Origin: Cristatella mucedo
Lineage: Eukaryota > Bryozoa > Phylactolaemata > Cristatellidae
DNA length: 64,000 nt
Direction of reading: 5' to 3'
Assembly (NCBI GenBank): GCA_009760855.2
Contig: WPIO01000123.1
Span: forward strand, 808,001-872,000
Both the position numbers and the translations under genes were made by a program. Below are positions 40,300 to 52,974 of this stretch, one piece after another. Positions within the stretch are counted from its first letter, which is position 1. Every line of letters starts with the position of its first letter. The notes below the pieces were generated by a model that saw only the letters and a program-made list of their open reading frames with translations, made no database searches and had not been told where the DNA came from.

Positions 40300-42460
40300 C
40301 TTTTTTTTGCTTTGCAAGTAAAGACAAGCGAGTACAAAATTGCTGACTTCATACTTCTCTGCTAAGTATTCTTGAGTAATGTGAAAACACTTTATAGTTT
40401 CACCAAGCGCTAAAGCAATAGTCTCTAAAGTACCAAGAATTAATGACATGCTGGGGTAAAGTCTGAAATAAGGGGGTAGGTCCACAAAAAATGTCAATTT
40501 TTTTTAAATTCGCGTATTATAGAGAAACTAGTTTTATATGCATGCTCAAATTTTGGTGGTTGTAAGATGACTGGAACATGGTCAATAAAATTATTTTGTA
40601 AGACGTATTTAAACCGGAAGTCGTACATCGAGCTCAACAAAATAACTGCGGTTTTCTGGCGAACTCTGCGAATATAAGCTACTCAGCCCTAAACGGACTC
40701 TCAAAAAATAGCTTTTGAGAATGATAAAAACGTAAAAATTTCCCGGAAATGACACGCCCCTTGAGATCACACGTCCAACTGGTAGTATAACAATATCATA
40801 AAAGAGTAAACCCCCTATCGGCAGGGTGCCTAGTCCTGCCTCTGCTTCCCCGCCCTGCCCATAGCAACCGGCGGTAAACGGCATTCCAAGGCCCACTCTT
40901 TATTTACTTAGCAGAAGCCTGTTTACATTGGTATGTTTACATCGGATCACAAACCGGAAGTGACTGTCATTCGGCCAGTAGACGAAGATTAGGGATAATG
41001 TATTGAGAATTTGCTGCTGCCGGGGCCGCCGTAACTAAGGAGTCCATTATCACGGTACCGCATGAATCCTGGGACAGCTGATCCAGTTCCTGTAGCCACC
41101 ATAACGCACGAGGCGACGGTCGGGAGTGGTCGTTCGTTCGGCGGCCGGTCAGCGTGGTGACTTGGATGGAACTACAGCGTCGTTTACTGGAAGCCAATGT
41201 GAAAATGTTGATTCATTTCTGTTCAAGGAAAATTTAGGTGATTTCAAGTTCTCATTTATGTCGTTACTAGTTAGATATTTGTATTGGCGAATGCCGGTAA
41301 GCCGCCCGGCTGTAGCCTGGGCTGCCGGCCTGAGGTATGAGACCTATCGCGGATATGATCTGCTTAGGCTGTATAAGGATCTTGTTAGGTTAACCTATTC
41401 CTAAGATTCATATTTATCTATTTATTTAATATGTTGAAGGTTGAATAATATTGAATGTGCGTGCGATGATAGCGTTTCCTAGTGCTGCCTCTTGGTTATA
41501 GCTTGGAGTTCTCAAGTTTATCTGCAAACGACTTTCCAATGCCTGCTGTCATTTATGTCATATCTCCTAAAATAATGATCCGATAATCTTAAACTTTGGA
41601 ATATATGATTGATTGTAGGTACATAATCATTCCAGTCTTCTCGCATGCATATTGGACCTCACTAGATAGACTTGTTTTGGTCAAAACTGGAAGTGTTTGT
41701 CGTGCTGAGCCTTTGTCATCCTTTCACTCACATGGCTTAAAAATGTCACAGCTTGGCTACTTGTGACCCAATCAACGTGAAATGCGAAGTGCATGCTCCT
41801 AAGTATGTGTTTTGATGTTGTATGGCGACAAATATAGTAACACTTGTTATTCCATGTCACCTACATGCTTTGGCACATCTGGCTTCCGGCTTCTCTGAGT
41901 GCTGTCACAGCAGTAGTACATGGTACCTGGTAAGTTGTGCAACTTGGTCGATACTGGGCCGATCTGTATGAAACTTGAAATATAGGTGGAGCTCACCTGT
42001 CTTGACACTCACCCCCTGTGCACCTATGCATGATAGGTGTGTATGCATATAAGGTGCCTGTGACAAAATGTCAGTGTGCTGTGTTCGTGATGACAGTCAA
42101 CAGTTTAAGATGTCAATTTTTTTTTAAAACTTTTTTGTGGGCTGTGAGTCTCCAGTCAATTGTCTTGCATTTTTTGAGCGGTTTGCCATATTTCTACAAT
42201 TACGATTTAATAATCGAAAAAATTCGGAGCTGATCTTTACCGGCAATGCTAAACGTGACCTTGGACTTTTAAAGGTCATAAGAAGGTCAAAACAGCAGCT
42301 ATTGTACATCAAATGATAGCTAATGCTACCAGTGTTCTTCATGCCAATTTTCATGCCAATCAGTTTACTGGTCTTTGTACAATATTTTATAAACATGCTT
42401 TTGGAGGGACAACTCCCCTATTGGCGGCCATTTTTGGGGATAACTCCCAATACTGCCGGA
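40300..42460. other. Unassigned, between two viral fragments
   Basis: No clear gene. ORFs at 40609-40896 (minus) and 41126-41404 (plus) match nothing I know. It may be decayed viral DNA or an unrelated insertion separating the MCP and polymerase fragments. Confidence 0.3.
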
Positions 42461-42462
42461 CT

Positions 42463-42830
42463 TACCCCCTACTAAATTCCCAACGGGGAGCATCATGTAT
42501 TTCTCCAAATGGTTTGCTATAGGCTCAATAGTAATGCTGAAATTCTCGAGTGCTTTAACGACAATATGAGAATCGTATCCTCTGAAGTTTTGGAAGAACA
42601 CTGGAAGTGGCCATTTCGGATAGTCAACAGCAGATTTTAAATTACAGTCGGGATGTAATGCTCCTCTGTATTTATTTGTTAGATGGCAATAATCCTTAAC
42701 TTCGTTTTAGCCTTCTCTTGAATTATTAAACGGCTTTTGGCACATCCATCAGAATGAAGCCTTTTTATCACATTTCTCTTTATCCTCTGCTAATGGATTC
42801 ATTTTTTATTTTGAATCCTCCTCGGAGAGA
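42463..42830 (-). pseudogene. Protein-primed DNA polymerase B, exonuclease part
   Basis: On the minus strand one frame shows WMCQKPFNNSREG, a stop, NEVKDYCHLTNKYRGALHPD, CNLK, then PLPVFFQNFRGYDSHIVVKA and EPIANHLEKYMMLPVGNLV. The C/H cluster 'DHCHxTGKYRGAAHxxCNL' followed by 'FHNLRGYDSHLI' and 'IPxNxEKYMSF' is diagnostic of Polinton/adintovirus-type polymerases, within the exonuclease domain. The Asp of the YDSH motif is present. Homology is lost after GNLV at about 42463. Two stops are visible upstream. The palm and fingers are missing, so no activity is possible. Confidence 0.8.
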
Positions 42831-43369
42831 CGAATTGTCAGAAAGTCAGGTACTTCAAATAATTTATTCAGAGAATCGACAACACAATTTGGACAAAATG
42901 TGGGGAAGTGCTGATAACTTATCTTTCCAATCAGTGATTACATAAGTAGCAGAGCAAGTTGTATCACTTGAAGCATGTTTTGTTTGGTCTTCACTTTTAA
43001 CTATAATGCACTCAAAGTCAGCATAGCAAACAGTGAACCAGGTTCAGGTGTTTGAAGCACTTAAACACCACAAAATCATTTAATGCTTTTGCATTTGGTA
43101 AACTTTAGCAGCAACTGTTCTCTGAGGGCAGTTTATTAAGTGTATTAATAATATGCTTTTTAATAAAATTCTAGTGCAAGACATACACTGACCGAATCTC
43201 GGACTTTTGGCTCCGGAGGCTTAAAACTAGCTATAATAGAAGTAACAATGCCCCACTGAGTGCAAAGTGAATATTTCTCTGGCATTGCATCAGAATGCAC
43301 AAATGTATGCCTCAGTTGGGTCATACTGTGGCAATCTGACCAGCTCAGTTGATTGGCTGCGAAAAATGG
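42831..43369. other. No recognised feature
   Basis: A decayed LINE tail may lie at 43105-43150 (TTCTCTGAGGGCAGTTTATT). Otherwise nothing supported. Confidence 0.3.
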
Positions 43370-43505
43370 TGCTTAGCCTCTCATCTTTAAACGCTTCTAA
43401 CAGGCGATACAAGTGCACGACCATCACCACGTGCTCGAAATTTAGGTGTCGTGTTCGACAGCTGTCTTTATTTTAAAAGCTACGTTTAGAAGACTATAGT
43501 TGTGG
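43370..43505 (+). mobile_element. LINE family B, small RT fragment
   Basis: CCATCACCACGTGCTCGAAA and TTTAGGTGTCGTGTTCGACA match the family B codons PSPRARNLG at about 5095-5120. Confidence 0.55.
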
Positions 43506-44090
43506 ATTCGTGCACCTTCTTCTGCAACTCCACAAAGCCACATAGACCATGTGGGTGTTACGCAGGAGAGTTTTGTATAGCCCACTCACAGCCTAAGCGT
43601 CTTTCAGTATGCATTCGGTAGCCAACCAACTTCAACTTAAAAAACAAAGAAAAAGTGGGAAGCATAGCAGAGTCATGAGAGCAGTTGAGAGAGTGAGTAG
43701 CAGGGAAGTAGTAGCTCAGGATCACGGTTAAAGATGTGCCATAAGTCGGCAGTAGGAGAGTCGTTGTCGTTGCATGAGAACTGGGGAAGCGAGTTCCACA
43801 GTCTAGGACCTGCAGAGCTAAAGCTTCTGTCTCAACAGTATTTAAGTGGAAGAATGGAACATCTAATTTATCGAGGCTGTCGGTTGAGTCTGTGCTTAGA
43901 TCAAGAAGAAATGTATTACCTAGAGATTTAAAAAACTTTTTCACTAACAATGGTTTTCTATTTACGTCTCTGGACAGGTTCGACAGTATCATGTACATAC
44001 AAAGGAGAGGGAACAGTGAAAAAGACCAAGCAACGATCCAAAAGGGTCATCGCACACACTTCAAGGTCAGTGGGTCAGACGTTATTTATA
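43506..44090 (-). mobile_element. LINE family B, 3' end
   Basis: The minus-strand frame (43998-43558) runs from FFKSLGNTFLLDLSTDSTDS through LQVLDCGTRFPS to AMLPTFSLFFKLKLVGYR and the family B 3' UTR. No inversion here, unlike 5131-6115. Confidence 0.8.
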
Positions 44091-44300
44091 ATAATGCATA
44101 TTAACAATGCACTTAATAAAGCAACCTCAGAGAACTCAATCTCTTTCTATGTGCTTTACATTTGCTGTAAAGGGGAACGCGGTTGAATCTTAAGTAATAT
44201 CATGCTTGATAAACAACATGAACCACATGGTTAGGGATGACATGCACAGAGTCAGCATTAATGTGGTTAGTGGCAGCATGCACGGCTTCAGCAAACATGA
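44091..44300 (-). mobile_element. LINE family A, 3' tail
   Basis: AATAATGCATATTAACAATG opens the inverted tail; stem-loop and 3' UTR follow in antisense. Confidence 0.75.
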
Positions 44301-44600
44301 AGCACATTAATCTGAACTTAAAAACACGCCTATTTAGGACAGCATTTAGTGGGTCCCTGTGATTCGTCCCTCACGTGCTTATGCATGCTGACACTGTGCA
44401 TGCTGCCACTAACCACATTTGCATGCTGACCCTGTGCATGTCACCCCTAACCATGTTATTCATTTAGTTTGTTTTTCAAGCATAATTTTACTTACCATTC
44501 AACTGCATTTCCCTTAGCAGCAAATGTAAAGCGCCTAGAAAGAGATTAAGTTCTCTGAGGGCGCTTTATCAAGTACATTATTATTATTGTTATTATTAAT
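44301..44600 (+). mobile_element. LINE family A, 3' end
   Basis: Starts within CTGAACTTAAAAACACGCCT, runs through the 3' UTR to stem-loop and (ATT)n tail at 44519-44600. Confidence 0.85.
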
Positions 44601-44609
44601 CACATGGAC

Positions 44610-45356
44610 CGATTAAGTGTTGTACTAAATAGGTGTGTTTTTAGGTTCTTTTTAAATGTGGTCAAGTCAGGGGATGTTCTGACGTAAGTCGTGAGGGAGT
44701 TCCAGGCTTTCGGAGCATGCGAACTAAAAGCATGGTCTCAAAAGGATTCGAGGTTCGTACAAGGTATAGGTAAACTGTTAGATTCTGAAAAGCTGGTGGA
44801 ACTAGGCTTGGGCTGGTGGGGGAGTAGATCTGAGAGATAGGCTGAAGCAAAAGAATGAACTGGCCTAAAAGTGAGCGACAATACTTAGAAATGGATCCGT
44901 TGCTTGACTGGTAGCCAGTGCATGGCGGCGAAAAATGGTGTGAGGCGGCAACTGCCAAGTTCACGACAGACAAGCCTAGCTGCAGAGTTTTGCACTAGCT
45001 GTAACCGCCTGATTGCAGATGCCGGTAGGCCAGCAGTAGTGAGTTACAGAAATCAAGACGGGATGTCACCAATGCATGGATCATCTTAGACGTGGTATAC
45101 TTATCAAAGCAAGCATGAATTTTATCAATTTGATGTAGCCGAAAGTTGGCAGACCTGACTGGGCAGCTGATATGGTCGTCTAGCGAGAGGGCACTTTGCA
45201 AAATGACACCTAGATTTCGAGCATGTTCAACAGGAGCTATGCAGGCTGAGCCAATTTTGAGCGTCAGCCTTTTCATTTTCTGAATCACACTGGGTTAGCC
45301 GATAACTAGTAAGTTAGTTTTATAATCGTTTAGTTTTAGAAAATTTGCAGCCATCC
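44610..45356 (-). mobile_element. LINE family A, degraded RT copy
   Basis: Minus-strand codons SACIAPVEHARNLGVILQSA and SRLDFCNSLLLAYRHL in shifted frames. It is cut off at 45356 by the gypsy element; I do not find its continuation on the far side. Confidence 0.8.
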
Positions 45357-45658
45357 AAATGCTGATGGGCTCGGTGGTTAGTGTCCTCCCACCGATAGCT
45401 GCCGAGAGGCTACGCCCTGCCCTGTCTCATCTACAGGCTGCTAATGGCTCTTTAACTGCAGTATACGGCTCACGACTCCTCAACTTGAGCCTAGGTATTC
45501 GAAGGAGTCTCTCCTGGGTCTTCTCTGTAGCCGATGTTTCGTACCCTCTCACAGGCGCCGATTTCCTTGCTTATTTCGGGCTCATCGTAGACCTCGAGCC
45601 CCACTCACTATACGACGGTCGCACTAAGTTTCAAAAGAGGTGCGAGCTTACTTCCTAG
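45357..45658 (+). pseudogene. Gypsy aspartic protease, cut at the active site
   Basis: The frame begins GSVVSVLPPIAAERL and continues SLGIRRSLSWVFSVADVSYP, LTGADFLAYFGLIVDLE. This is the retropepsin pattern, in which DTG should stand directly before the first Ser. The catalytic Asp is lost at the LINE/gypsy junction. A stop ends the frame at 45658. Confidence 0.7.
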
Positions 45659-45714
45659 ATTAAGCCCTATCATCTCTGCTGCATCCCTTAGACTCTACGG
45701 GCCGACTACGCTGC

Positions 45715-48340
45715 TTAGCTTTGCCGACTCCCAAGCATCACGCAACCTGGAAACCTCTTTGCACCGGTCAAGCATTCAGTTCGCCACCACATCGTCACGA
45801 GCGGCCAGCCTGCCCGCTCCCGCCTTCGACGCCTGGTTCGAGACCGCCTGAGAGCAGCTAGCCTGGAATTTGAGCGTATTCTACAGCGGGGAATAATAGA
45901 GCCGTTGATGAGCGAGTACGCTAGTCCTCTCCATCTCGTACCCAAAATGGACGGCGACTGGAGCCCTTGCGGTGACTATCGTGCTTTGAATTGCATCACC
46001 AAGCACGAATATTACCCTGTACTGCTGCTAAACGATTTCGCATTCGGTCTCTACACAGCGAGGTGGTTTTCTCTAAAATTTATCTCGTGCGAGCATATCA
46101 TCAAATACCCATTCATCCCGACGACGTCCCTAAAACCGCCGTAATCACGCCGTTCGGGCTGTTTCGATTCAACTGGATGAGTTTTGGCCTCAGGAATGCT
46201 GCCCAGACCTTTCAACGTTTCATCGACCAGGTAACTCGGGGGCTTAGTTTCTATTTTTCGTTCCAGGACGATCTTTTAATTGCGTCTGTCAGCAAAGCCG
46301 AGCATGGCACGCACCTGGAAGCAATCTTCCGTCACCTCGAGGAATATGGGGTAATCATCAATCCATCTAAGTGCGTCTTCGGTGTTCCATCACTTGATTA
46401 CCTCGGACACCGTATATCCTCGGAGGGCCTTCGACCACAATTATCAAAAGTTGGGTCGATCGTTTCTTTCCCTCGACCCGATACAGCGCGAAAACTTCGT
46501 CGCTACTTAGGCATGGTCAATTTTTACCGCCAATTCATCCCTAGCTGTGCTAGCTTGCTGGCGCCGCTTTATTCGCTCCTCCCGACCAGCCCAAAAGCCG
46601 ACGCCAACCTCACGTGGTCTCGAGAGGACGCCGCCGCCTTCGAGCGCAGCAAAGTTGCGTTGACCGAGTCAACACAGCCTGGCTATCCAGCACCCGACAT
46701 ACCGATTTCAATCTCGACTGACGCCTTGGAAACCACTATCGGCGCCGCTGTGCAATAGCTACTGGACGGGGCATGGAAGCCGTTAGCCTCTATCTCTCGA
46801 AAACGCTCACCCACAGAGTCTCCCTACTTGACTTTCGACCGAGAGCTGCTAGCTATTTACCCTGCATTCCGACATTTCTGCTCCTTTGTGGAAGGCCGGG
46901 CTTTCTCGGAGCTCATCGATCATCACCCGATCGTTTACGTAATCGTTTCATCATCTGATCGTTTCACACCTAGGCAGCAGCGGCACTTCGCTTTTATCTC
47001 CGAATTCACTACCGACATCCGATACTTGAAGAGTGTTGAGAATTTCGTCGCCGACGCACTTTTACGAGCTAATGCTGTTTTCGATACGGACGACCATCCT
47101 ATCGATTACAGTGAGCTCACCGCCGCTCAAGAGCCCGAAATCCTCGCAGCACCAACTACCTCCCTGCAACTTCAACCGGTTCCAATACTGACGTCGCAGG
47201 GAACGATTGTATGTGACCGCTCTACCTGCCGCGATCGCCCATACGTGCCTGCTGCCTCCCGTCGACGAATCTTCAACAAATGGCGCGCACTCGCACACCA
47301 AGGAATACGAGCTACACTGTGTCTGATCGCATTGTGGTTTGTGTGGCTGAATAGGAATTCCGACGTTTGCTCCTCGGCCCGAACCTGCATCGGATGCCAA
47401 CGCACCAAAGTAGCTCGGCACACTTTGACGCTCGTTGGGCAGTTTCCCACCCCATCGCGTCGATTTAGTCATGTTCACGTCAACCTCGTCAGGCCGCTAC
47501 GCAACTCCGACGGTGCGACCTATTTACTTACGGTCGTCGACCGTTTCACACGCTGGCCTGAAGCGTTTCCTCTGACCGACATTTCCATGTCCACCGTCTC
47601 ACAAGCATTTGTTGATGGTTGGATATCATGCTGCAGCGTTCCCGCGTTGCTCATTTCCGACCGAGGAGGACGATTTGAGTCGTTTCTGTGGGTCAAACTC
47701 GTGAAGGCCATGGGAATACGGCATGTACGAATTACCGCTTACCACCCGAGTTCTAACGGCATGGTAGAGCGCCTGCACCGACAGCTCAAGGCAGCACTCA
47801 TGGCAAGTAGCCCGCCACATTCATGGCGAAAGGCGCTGCCCCTCGTGCTCCTCGGAATCCGCACTGCTGAAAAGCGTGACGACGGCCACTAAGCAACCGA
47901 GCTAGTGTACGGGGAGACCCTTCACTTGCCCGGTGGTTTCTTCAGTGCACCCGAGGCACCTGCTGACAGCTCTGACGTAGCACTATTTGTCACGACGCTC
48001 ACGGAGCACATGCTTCGCCTTCGAGCTGTACCGCCTCGAAATTCGGCCCCACCCATCTTACGTTCCCGACGACCTGCAGCATGGCGCCAAGTTTTTTGTC
48101 CGCCACGATGCTTCGCCACCCTACCCACCCTACCACTTCAGCCACCCTACGACGGCCGATACGTTGTACTTCAACGGGCAGAAAAACATTTTTCCGTTAA
48201 AGTCACCGGCCGCCGAATGGATCTCTCAATCGACCGGCTGAAGCCCCGCATACGTCGAGGACAGCCAAATCAAAGAGGCGGCAGGCACACCCACGTCATT
48301 ACAGGAATCTCCGTCGGTTGCACCATCTCCGAAGAATAAC
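45715..48340 (+). pseudogene. Gypsy RT-RNase H-integrase polyprotein, broken
   Basis: RT: IIEPLMSEYASPLHLVPK, then after a shift near 46065 FGLFRFNWMSFGLRNAAQTF and the catalytic box FSFQDDLLIAS, an FxDD variant. RNase H: ISISTDALETTIGAAVQ, then a TAG at 46756-46758, then TFDRELLAIYPAFRHF. Integrase: zinc-finger Cys pair CIGCQRTK, core VVDRFTRWPEAF, LISDRGGRFES and NGMVERLHRQL. The usual first catalytic Asp (H-x-D-L-V) is Asn at codon 47482-47484. Further breaks: TAA at 47890-47892 and two shifts between about 48040 and 48130. The RT and integrase would copy and insert the element. Confidence 0.85.
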
Positions 48341-48511
48341 CAACGCCAACTTTAGGGCAATCGCCTTCGTCAGAGCCTCCCGACCCCACTACTTTGCCTC
48401 TGCAAACGAAACTCGGTTCGGGCGCCGCGTACGCTTTCCCGCCCGCTTAGCGGATTATATCGTTTGATGTCGTCACATTGGTTTCAGCCAAGTGACTGGG
48501 GGGGAGCCTTT

Positions 48512-48868
48512 GTGGGCATAGCATCGCCACCATGTTGTCCCGCCCTAGCCTGACAGGGTAGGATTGCATAACGTCTCTGCGGCCGGGAGCCTACCACTGA
48601 TTGGGTGGACGCTTGATTGAATGGCCACCCAGTGATGCGATCTTTTTCCGCCACTCTCTTGTTCAGCTCCCGGAGTCACGGGTGGACGTGTCGTCCATCT
48701 CCGGCTCGCGGAAGTGTACTTCTCGTTAAGAGCCTTGCGAATTTGGTTGATTACACCTTGTAGAGAGGTCAGTGACTCCTTTTGCTATCGGTGCTTGCTG
48801 CACCTCATACGTGCTCGTTAACCTTACGGGCACTAAGCTGGAGAATACCCCTACACCCAAAGGGTGCA
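48512..48868 (+). repeat. Gypsy 3' LTR (approximate)
   Basis: A polypurine run (GACTGGGGGGGAGCC) is followed by TGTGGGCATAGCATCG, a likely LTR start. The right end is set at GTGCA near 48868 by the TG...CA rule only; no second LTR is present to confirm it. Confidence 0.45.
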
Positions 48869-49389
48869 GTACGAATAAGTTATACATAGTTATACATATT
48901 TTGCGATCTGTGAAACAGCTGTCATTTCAATAATAAGGTAAACAAAACTGCCGTTTTGATATAGCATTAAGGGAAACAGTGCTCCGTGTTTACCCACCTT
49001 ATTCCCTGACTTTGCTCATTCGCGTTCTAATGTTGATACATCCAATAGTACTGGCGAACCAGCCTCCCTAGATATTTGAACTTCGATATAGCTCTCATTA
49101 ACTTAGTAAGCTTTGCACATTGGTGGTTTTCAATGTAGAGTACACAAAATAGCATTCATTGTATACCCACTCAATTTCATTTATTTGAGTACCGGTATAA
49201 ACATTTTTATGCTACAGCCTGAAAGGCAAGGCATGCTTAAAATATTAGGACAACTTTATAACTGCCGTCCTGTTATTAGGCGTCTTTCAACTGCAGTTTT
49301 GATTCCAATTAAAGAAAATGGTAATCTGGGTTAACCTACCAAATTCATGAACATGCACAGCGGGTTATAAAATACGGCCTCTGAGTGTG
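48869..49389. other. No recognised feature
   Basis: Right flank of the gypsy element. Nothing supported. Confidence 0.35.
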
Positions 49390-49530
49390 TCAATGTAATG
49401 TAATGTCTCTCCATCTGCAACTCCACAAAGCCATTAAGACTAGGTAGGTGTTTCTCAGGAGAGTTTTGTATAGCACACTCACAGCCTAAGTGACTTTAGG
49501 TAAGCATTCGGTAGCCAACAGATGGAGGTC
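49390..49530 (-). mobile_element. LINE family B, 3' tail
   Basis: Inverted tail AATGTAATGTAATGTCTCTC, then CTCCACAAAGCCATTAAGAC and AGCATTCGGTAGCCAACAGA. Confidence 0.8.
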
Positions 49531-51589
49531 GTTTGTTAAAGCTCCCATGGTCAAAGCAAATTTGTAACTCGGCCGCAGTCACTACCAACCTCCGCCGCGT
49601 CGTCGAACCACTGTTTAGGCTTCACACATAAAATACTTCACTTATATCGGCATTAAACCACCCGCTAGCGTAAACATATACTGGCTGAATCAGCTTCAGT
49701 TCTTCTGCCGAGCGGTTTCACCTCGACCCGAGTGCAGCACTGACTGACTCAGAACACCACATCTATTTTCGGAGCTGCAGATCCTTTTACTTAGGCTGCT
49801 TATCACGTGTACCTAGGCCCATAGGCCAAGGCCACTTAGCTATGGCCTGTCAGAGCTTCGTCATGAAGAGAAGTCAACAGCGTTTAGTTCTGTAAGCATG
49901 ATGGAATGCTCAGTCAATGTTGTTAGTTTTCTTCAATTTTGTGAAGCGGCCTTGAACTTCATTGAATTTAAGTCGCTGCGTCATATTTCCTTGCAGTGTA
50001 TTCCCAATTCACTTTTAAATTTAAAACCGCTGCTACGATCTCTAGCATAATATTTTAGATGACGGTGAAGAGAAATTCAGCGATGATTGACCGAATGGCT
50101 GCCCAGCTTAATCAAGAGACGACGTAAAGTGGTGATTCAGGTGAATCTACATGTGCTAGATGGTGCTTCCTCGTCTGGAAATAAGGGATTTACAATGCTG
50201 ATCTCTTGAAATAAAATTTTTGAGGCTGCTAATGTTTCTCTAACAGCACGCCTGCTTAACCCTAATCATCATTCTAGCGGCAGTTGAGAGCCGACTGCTG
50301 CATGCGTTTACGACACGATGCAACATTTCTAGCAAAGCATTTAAATGGATAGCCTTTTAAATTTTAATTAGCGTCAATATCATGATAAGATCAATGTCGG
50401 CACTCTGCTGGAACATCTACTGTCGTTTGACGAGACGCCATAGCGATTAAATAAAGAGCTCATTATAAAAACGCGACGAGAGCTATTAAGGCTCTGGTTA
50501 CAAATTCTGTTATTTAAAATGTTGAGTAAGCATAGTTTAATTTCCCATTGACAGGATTCTATAAAGCCAGCAACTCTTGAACCGTTAATTAAAATATTTT
50601 CTCTTGTATGCATAATGAATATTATATGTGGATACTAATAGCAGTAGCTCGTTTAAAAAAGTATAGGACAGCTTAAACCTCGCTTTGACATCTTAAGAAC
50701 TTGGTCCAGGAAATGCACTAACATGGTGTTGATGACTATTAACAAAATCGTCTGGCTTATTTTTATTCACAAGCTCAAACCAGCCAATCTTAAATGCTCT
50801 CTCTCTCACGTAAGGCGTCCTAAAACCTGCTTTCAAGGCTTGAAATAAAGGCAGCGATGCATACGCTCGTGTAGCCTACTGAAGAGCATCCTTTCAAGTC
50901 ACTCGTTCTCACCTACCAGCATTTTTGTCCTCTACAAAGTTTACATAATGAAATCAAAATTCTCACATCATCGTCTGGAAACGGAAAAATATAAAGCCTT
51001 TAAATGTATCTATTTCTGTTCGACCACCGGTGTAAGAAATGATGCATCTAGGTCATGTAAATGCTCACGACTTCAGCCAGTGGTCAAATGTGACTAGCAT
51101 TAACAAGCGATTAGAGCTGTGGCTTTGTCATGACCCACCGCCTTTAACCTCTTTATTAGGTACAATTGTGAATGCCAATTATCCTTTTCCTCTCATAATC
51201 CAAACGCATTAATTGTTTTGACGGGTCCATATATCGTTCATATCCTGATCAGGGCTTAGTTATTGCCACCGTGGTGGCCCCGATGCCGTGTACATTTAGT
51301 AATCAAACAATGTCTCATACCACAATTGAAACTCTACACACGAGCTGTTGTGAATCACTCTAACTTAATGGTGATCAGACCTACTACATCCCTTGCGCAC
51401 GATATTTATGGCAGTCTAAAAGTCTCGTTAAGTTTGCAATCAACGTCTAATAACCCACGAGATTCTTATTTAAGACAATAATGACCTATTGCTGCCAACA
51501 TATCGTGATTAAGATTGGCTCACTACCCTGACTGCATCGAAAGCCACTCCTACAGGCTTTTCCTACCGTACGTCTAGATCAATCTAAAC
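49531..51589. other. No recognised feature
   Basis: About 2 kb with short ORFs only. I see neither repeats of this window nor a gene. Confidence 0.35.
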
Positions 51590-52260
51590 AAGGGGTTTCT
51601 ACGCTATTGCTCATTCCTTCCTTTATTTGACGCCGTTCCGTGTCCCCTTTAAGCGCTCTCCCGAATCTAATGTTTTGAGTATCTCCGACAACAAGCTACC
51701 AAAAGTGCCGGTCATCAATCGCTCTCAGATACCAAGTCCTCTTTTTCCCCAGGATTCTCTGACTTAGTGTCTGTTATAACTGCAACGAATCCATCTTTCC
51801 GTGGTGTGGTGTAAGTGATTATTTGTACAAGTTACCTAAATACGTTAGCGCCGAATTTAATGCACTGACTGAATCGTTCTCTCACGATTCCCATGTGCTT
51901 GACTCTAATCACAACCACGGTTACACACTCGGCATAATGTTTTATTACAACTGTATGCTATCCGCAAATATTATTACGAAACTCTGCTAATCTGCCCAGA
52001 TTTGGACATCATTCGGTCTACGGAGTGTCCCCTCCTTATCATCCAAAATCATATGTGAATAGTGAAACTTTAATTTCCTTGATCCTTTGTGTCCTCTTGG
52101 AATATCTTGTTCCCGATGCGCTTGATCCCACTTCCGTCTTTTAATTATTCGTGCAATATTATACCCTGTGACTAGGCGACCGTAGGTGACATTCTCAAAC
52201 ATTTTCATTGAAGAATGAATTCTATAACACCACGAATTTAGTAAACTGACTGATAAATTT
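51590..52260 (+). mobile_element. Decayed LINE endonuclease region
   Basis: FNALTESFSHDSHVLDSNHN with HGYTLGIMFYYN follows the CR1 endonuclease pattern 'H...THxxGHTLDLVI'. The part at 52000-52200 matches the endonuclease-end/linker sequence at 58340-58560. Confidence 0.5.
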
Positions 52261-52499
52261 TAGCTTTAGGCTCATGCGAATGTCCCTATTCACATTACGG
52301 ATCATACGCAAAGTTGTCTCATATAAATTTTAATATCATTAACTATTATTACCAATTTTTTTTCTGTCACAATTCATAAATTAATCAGCATACATTGTGT
52401 ACCGTCCTCCACATCTCAAGACCCATATGACTCGCTAAACAGCAAGACCCTTGACATTGATGCAGTGCACACGAAAAAAAAATTCTGTGCCCCAGCTAG

Positions 52500-52966
52500 G
52501 CAATCCTCCTCTCGACCTGTCATGTTGACCAGCTGAATTCATATATCGAAACTTCACACCTTGCTAGTAAGTTCCATTCAGGCTTAAGAACTAATCACTC
52601 CAGAGTCAGCATTGCTTAGGGTAGGCAACGACCTACTTAAGAATGTGGACATACCTGACCACGTTTATAGAGAATTTAAAAACGCACCTATTAAGGACAG
52701 CATTTAGTGGGTACCTGTGATTCGTCCTTGATGTGGTTATGCGTGCTTACACTGCGCATGCTGCCACTAACCACATTTGCAAGTTGACCCAGTGCATGTC
52801 ACCCCTAACCTTGTTATTCTTTTTTTTTGTTTATCGAGCATGATTCTACTCACCATTCAATTGCATTTCCCTTTGCAGCAAATGCAAAGCACCTAGAGAG
52901 AGATTAAGTTCTCCGAGGGTGTTTTATCAAGTACATTATTATTATTATTATTATCATTATTATTAT
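52500..52966 (+). mobile_element. LINE family A with internal deletion
   Basis: RT start codons (about 52540-52650) join directly to the 3' end (GACCACGTTTATAGAG). Stem-loop with paired changes (AAGCACC, GGGTGTT) and (ATT)n tail to 52966. Confidence 0.8.
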
Positions 52967-52974
52967 GTAGAGTG

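Larger units (their letters stand above)
45357..48868 (+). mobile_element. Ty3/gypsy LTR retrotransposon, 5'-truncated
   Basis: Order is protease, reverse transcriptase, RNase H, integrase, then a 3' LTR. The 5' LTR, gag and the start of the protease are missing. The left junction falls at the protease active-site triad. Several stops and frameshifts make it inactive. Confidence 0.85.
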
